NCBI GenBank assembly: GCA_027057185.1
Contig: JALUJE010000077.1
Location: 1 to 6,360 of the forward strand
Reading direction: 5' to 3'
From: Helicobacteraceae bacterium
Lineage (GTDB): Bacteria; Campylobacterota; Campylobacteria; Campylobacterales; Sulfurimonadaceae
Length of the DNA: 6,360 bases
Shown piece after piece: positions 6,122-6,360 of the stretch; the stretch's first letter is position 1, and each line of letters starts with the position of its first letter. The notes beneath the pieces were generated by a model that worked only from the letters and a program-made list of their open reading frames with translations, was not told the DNA's origin and made no database searches. Both the position numbers and the translations under genes were made by a program.

Positions 6122-6160
6122 TTCATTTCTCTCTTCAGAGCCTCTTAAATAGATTTTCTA

Positions 6161-6166
6161 TAGAAT
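6161..6166 (+). promoter_or_regulatory. Candidate -10 element for pheS
   Basis: TAGAAT (five of six to TATAAT) lies within TATAGAAT, preceded by a T-rich stretch (attttc). It would start transcription near 6173, about 37 nt before the pheS start. No -35 match was found. The surrounding ten bases TTCTATAGAA (6156-6165) are a perfect palindrome. Confidence 0.35.
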
Positions 6167-6179
6167 ACGCACAATATTT

Positions 6180-6193
6180 GGGGCGGATGCCCT
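6180..6193 (+). promoter_or_regulatory. Small GC hairpin in the pheS leader
   Basis: GGGC (6181-6184) and GCCC (6189-6192) enclose the loop GGAT, with a possible G-U pair added at 6180/6193. It stands just 5' of the putative ribosome binding site AGGTGG (6199-6204). It is too short to call a known riboswitch or T-box, and no Phe-rich leader peptide is present. It could influence ribosome access or be incidental. Confidence 0.25.
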
Positions 6194-6209
6194 TAAACAG
6201 GTGGTTGAA

Positions 6210-6360
6210 TTGAAAGAGTGGTACGATAAAATAGATGCCGTAGAATGTGTCGATGATCTCGAAGCCGTGCGCATTGCTATTTTTGGTAAAAAAGGGGTAT
6301 TGGCTGCCGAATTTGCCAAAATGAAAGCTGCATCCAACGAAGAAAAAGCGGTGATCGCCA
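6210..6360 (+). CDS. pheS: Phenylalanyl-tRNA synthetase alpha subunit, N-terminal part (3' end outside window)
   Basis: Fifty residues are visible, beginning (TTG read as Met) MKEWYDKIDAVECVDDLEAV and containing FGKKGVLAAEFAKMK (25-39). That block is the conserved N-terminal region of bacterial PheS, which forms the tRNA-contacting coiled coil; catalytic motifs lie beyond the window. With PheT it forms the alpha2beta2 enzyme that charges tRNA-Phe in the cytosol. No ATG is available in frame between the stop at 6150-6152 and the conserved block. TTG at 6210 is preferred because AGGTGG (6199-6204) lies 5 nt upstream and the resulting N-terminus resembles known PheS starts; GTG at 6201 would add three residues but lacks a site. 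The adjacent HIT gene fits the usual Campylobacterota neighbourhood. Confidence 0.9.
   Translation, partial: MKEWYDKIDAVECVDDLEAVRIAIFGKKGVLAAEFAKMKAASNEEKAVIA

Noticed and set aside
6086..6209. tRNA, T-box or riboswitch in the HIT-pheS intergenic region
   Set aside because: There is no cloverleaf, T-box sequence or recognisable aptamer core; only a 4-bp hairpin and AT-rich promoter-like sequence are seen.
1..6360. Mobile element, CRISPR array or defence system
   Set aside because: No transposase, integrase, terminal inverted repeats, spaced direct repeats, nuclease or toxin-like gene was found. The only tandem repeat is inside a coding sequence.

Overview
The window looks like chromosomal DNA of a Campylobacterota bacterium (former Epsilonproteobacteria), probably a free-living relative of Sulfurimonas, Sulfurovum or Sulfuricurvum. 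The grounds are a HIT-family gene beside pheS (a neighbourhood I recall from Campylobacter and Helicobacter), the style of the porin-like protein with its GRQ...WL..DG segment, and the 'KGWxLVxVP' modules on a secreted protein. Base composition is moderate. The genus is inference only.

Bases 1-2971 (+ strand) form a tight run of four genes: the 3' part of a membrane sensor histidine kinase that begins before the window, a 163-aa secreted basic/acidic protein of unknown function, a 383-aa probable outer-membrane beta-barrel, and a 139-aa membrane-anchored Sel1-repeat protein. The junctions are a 1-nt gap, a TAATG stop/start overlap and a 14-nt overlap, so this is almost certainly one transcript with translational coupling. 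All three proteins after the kinase carry an export signal or membrane anchor.

A short intergenic gap (2972-3045) holds a candidate sigma-70-type promoter whose -10 hexamer lies partly inside a perfect 12-bp palindrome. It precedes a large secreted protein (836 aa) of the C-terminal beta-propeller family (PF09826/COG4880 type, recognised from several conserved motifs), with two N-terminal 'KGW' modules. A 54-aa lipoprotein follows with its own strong ribosome binding site.

The lipoprotein converges on a minus-strand HIT-family nucleotide hydrolase/transferase gene. The two stop codons overlap within the 4-bp palindrome CTAG, and a hairpin inside the 3' end of the HIT gene could terminate transcription in either direction. 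Divergent from the HIT gene, pheS (phenylalanyl-tRNA synthetase alpha) starts at a probable TTG codon and runs off the window end.

Overall, 1-5732 reads as an envelope-directed locus: sensor kinase, secreted proteins, porin, Sel1 protein, beta-propeller protein and lipoprotein. It is set against a housekeeping block (HIT, pheS). No CRISPR array, RNA gene, transposase or integrase was seen. The joint function of the envelope genes is unknown.
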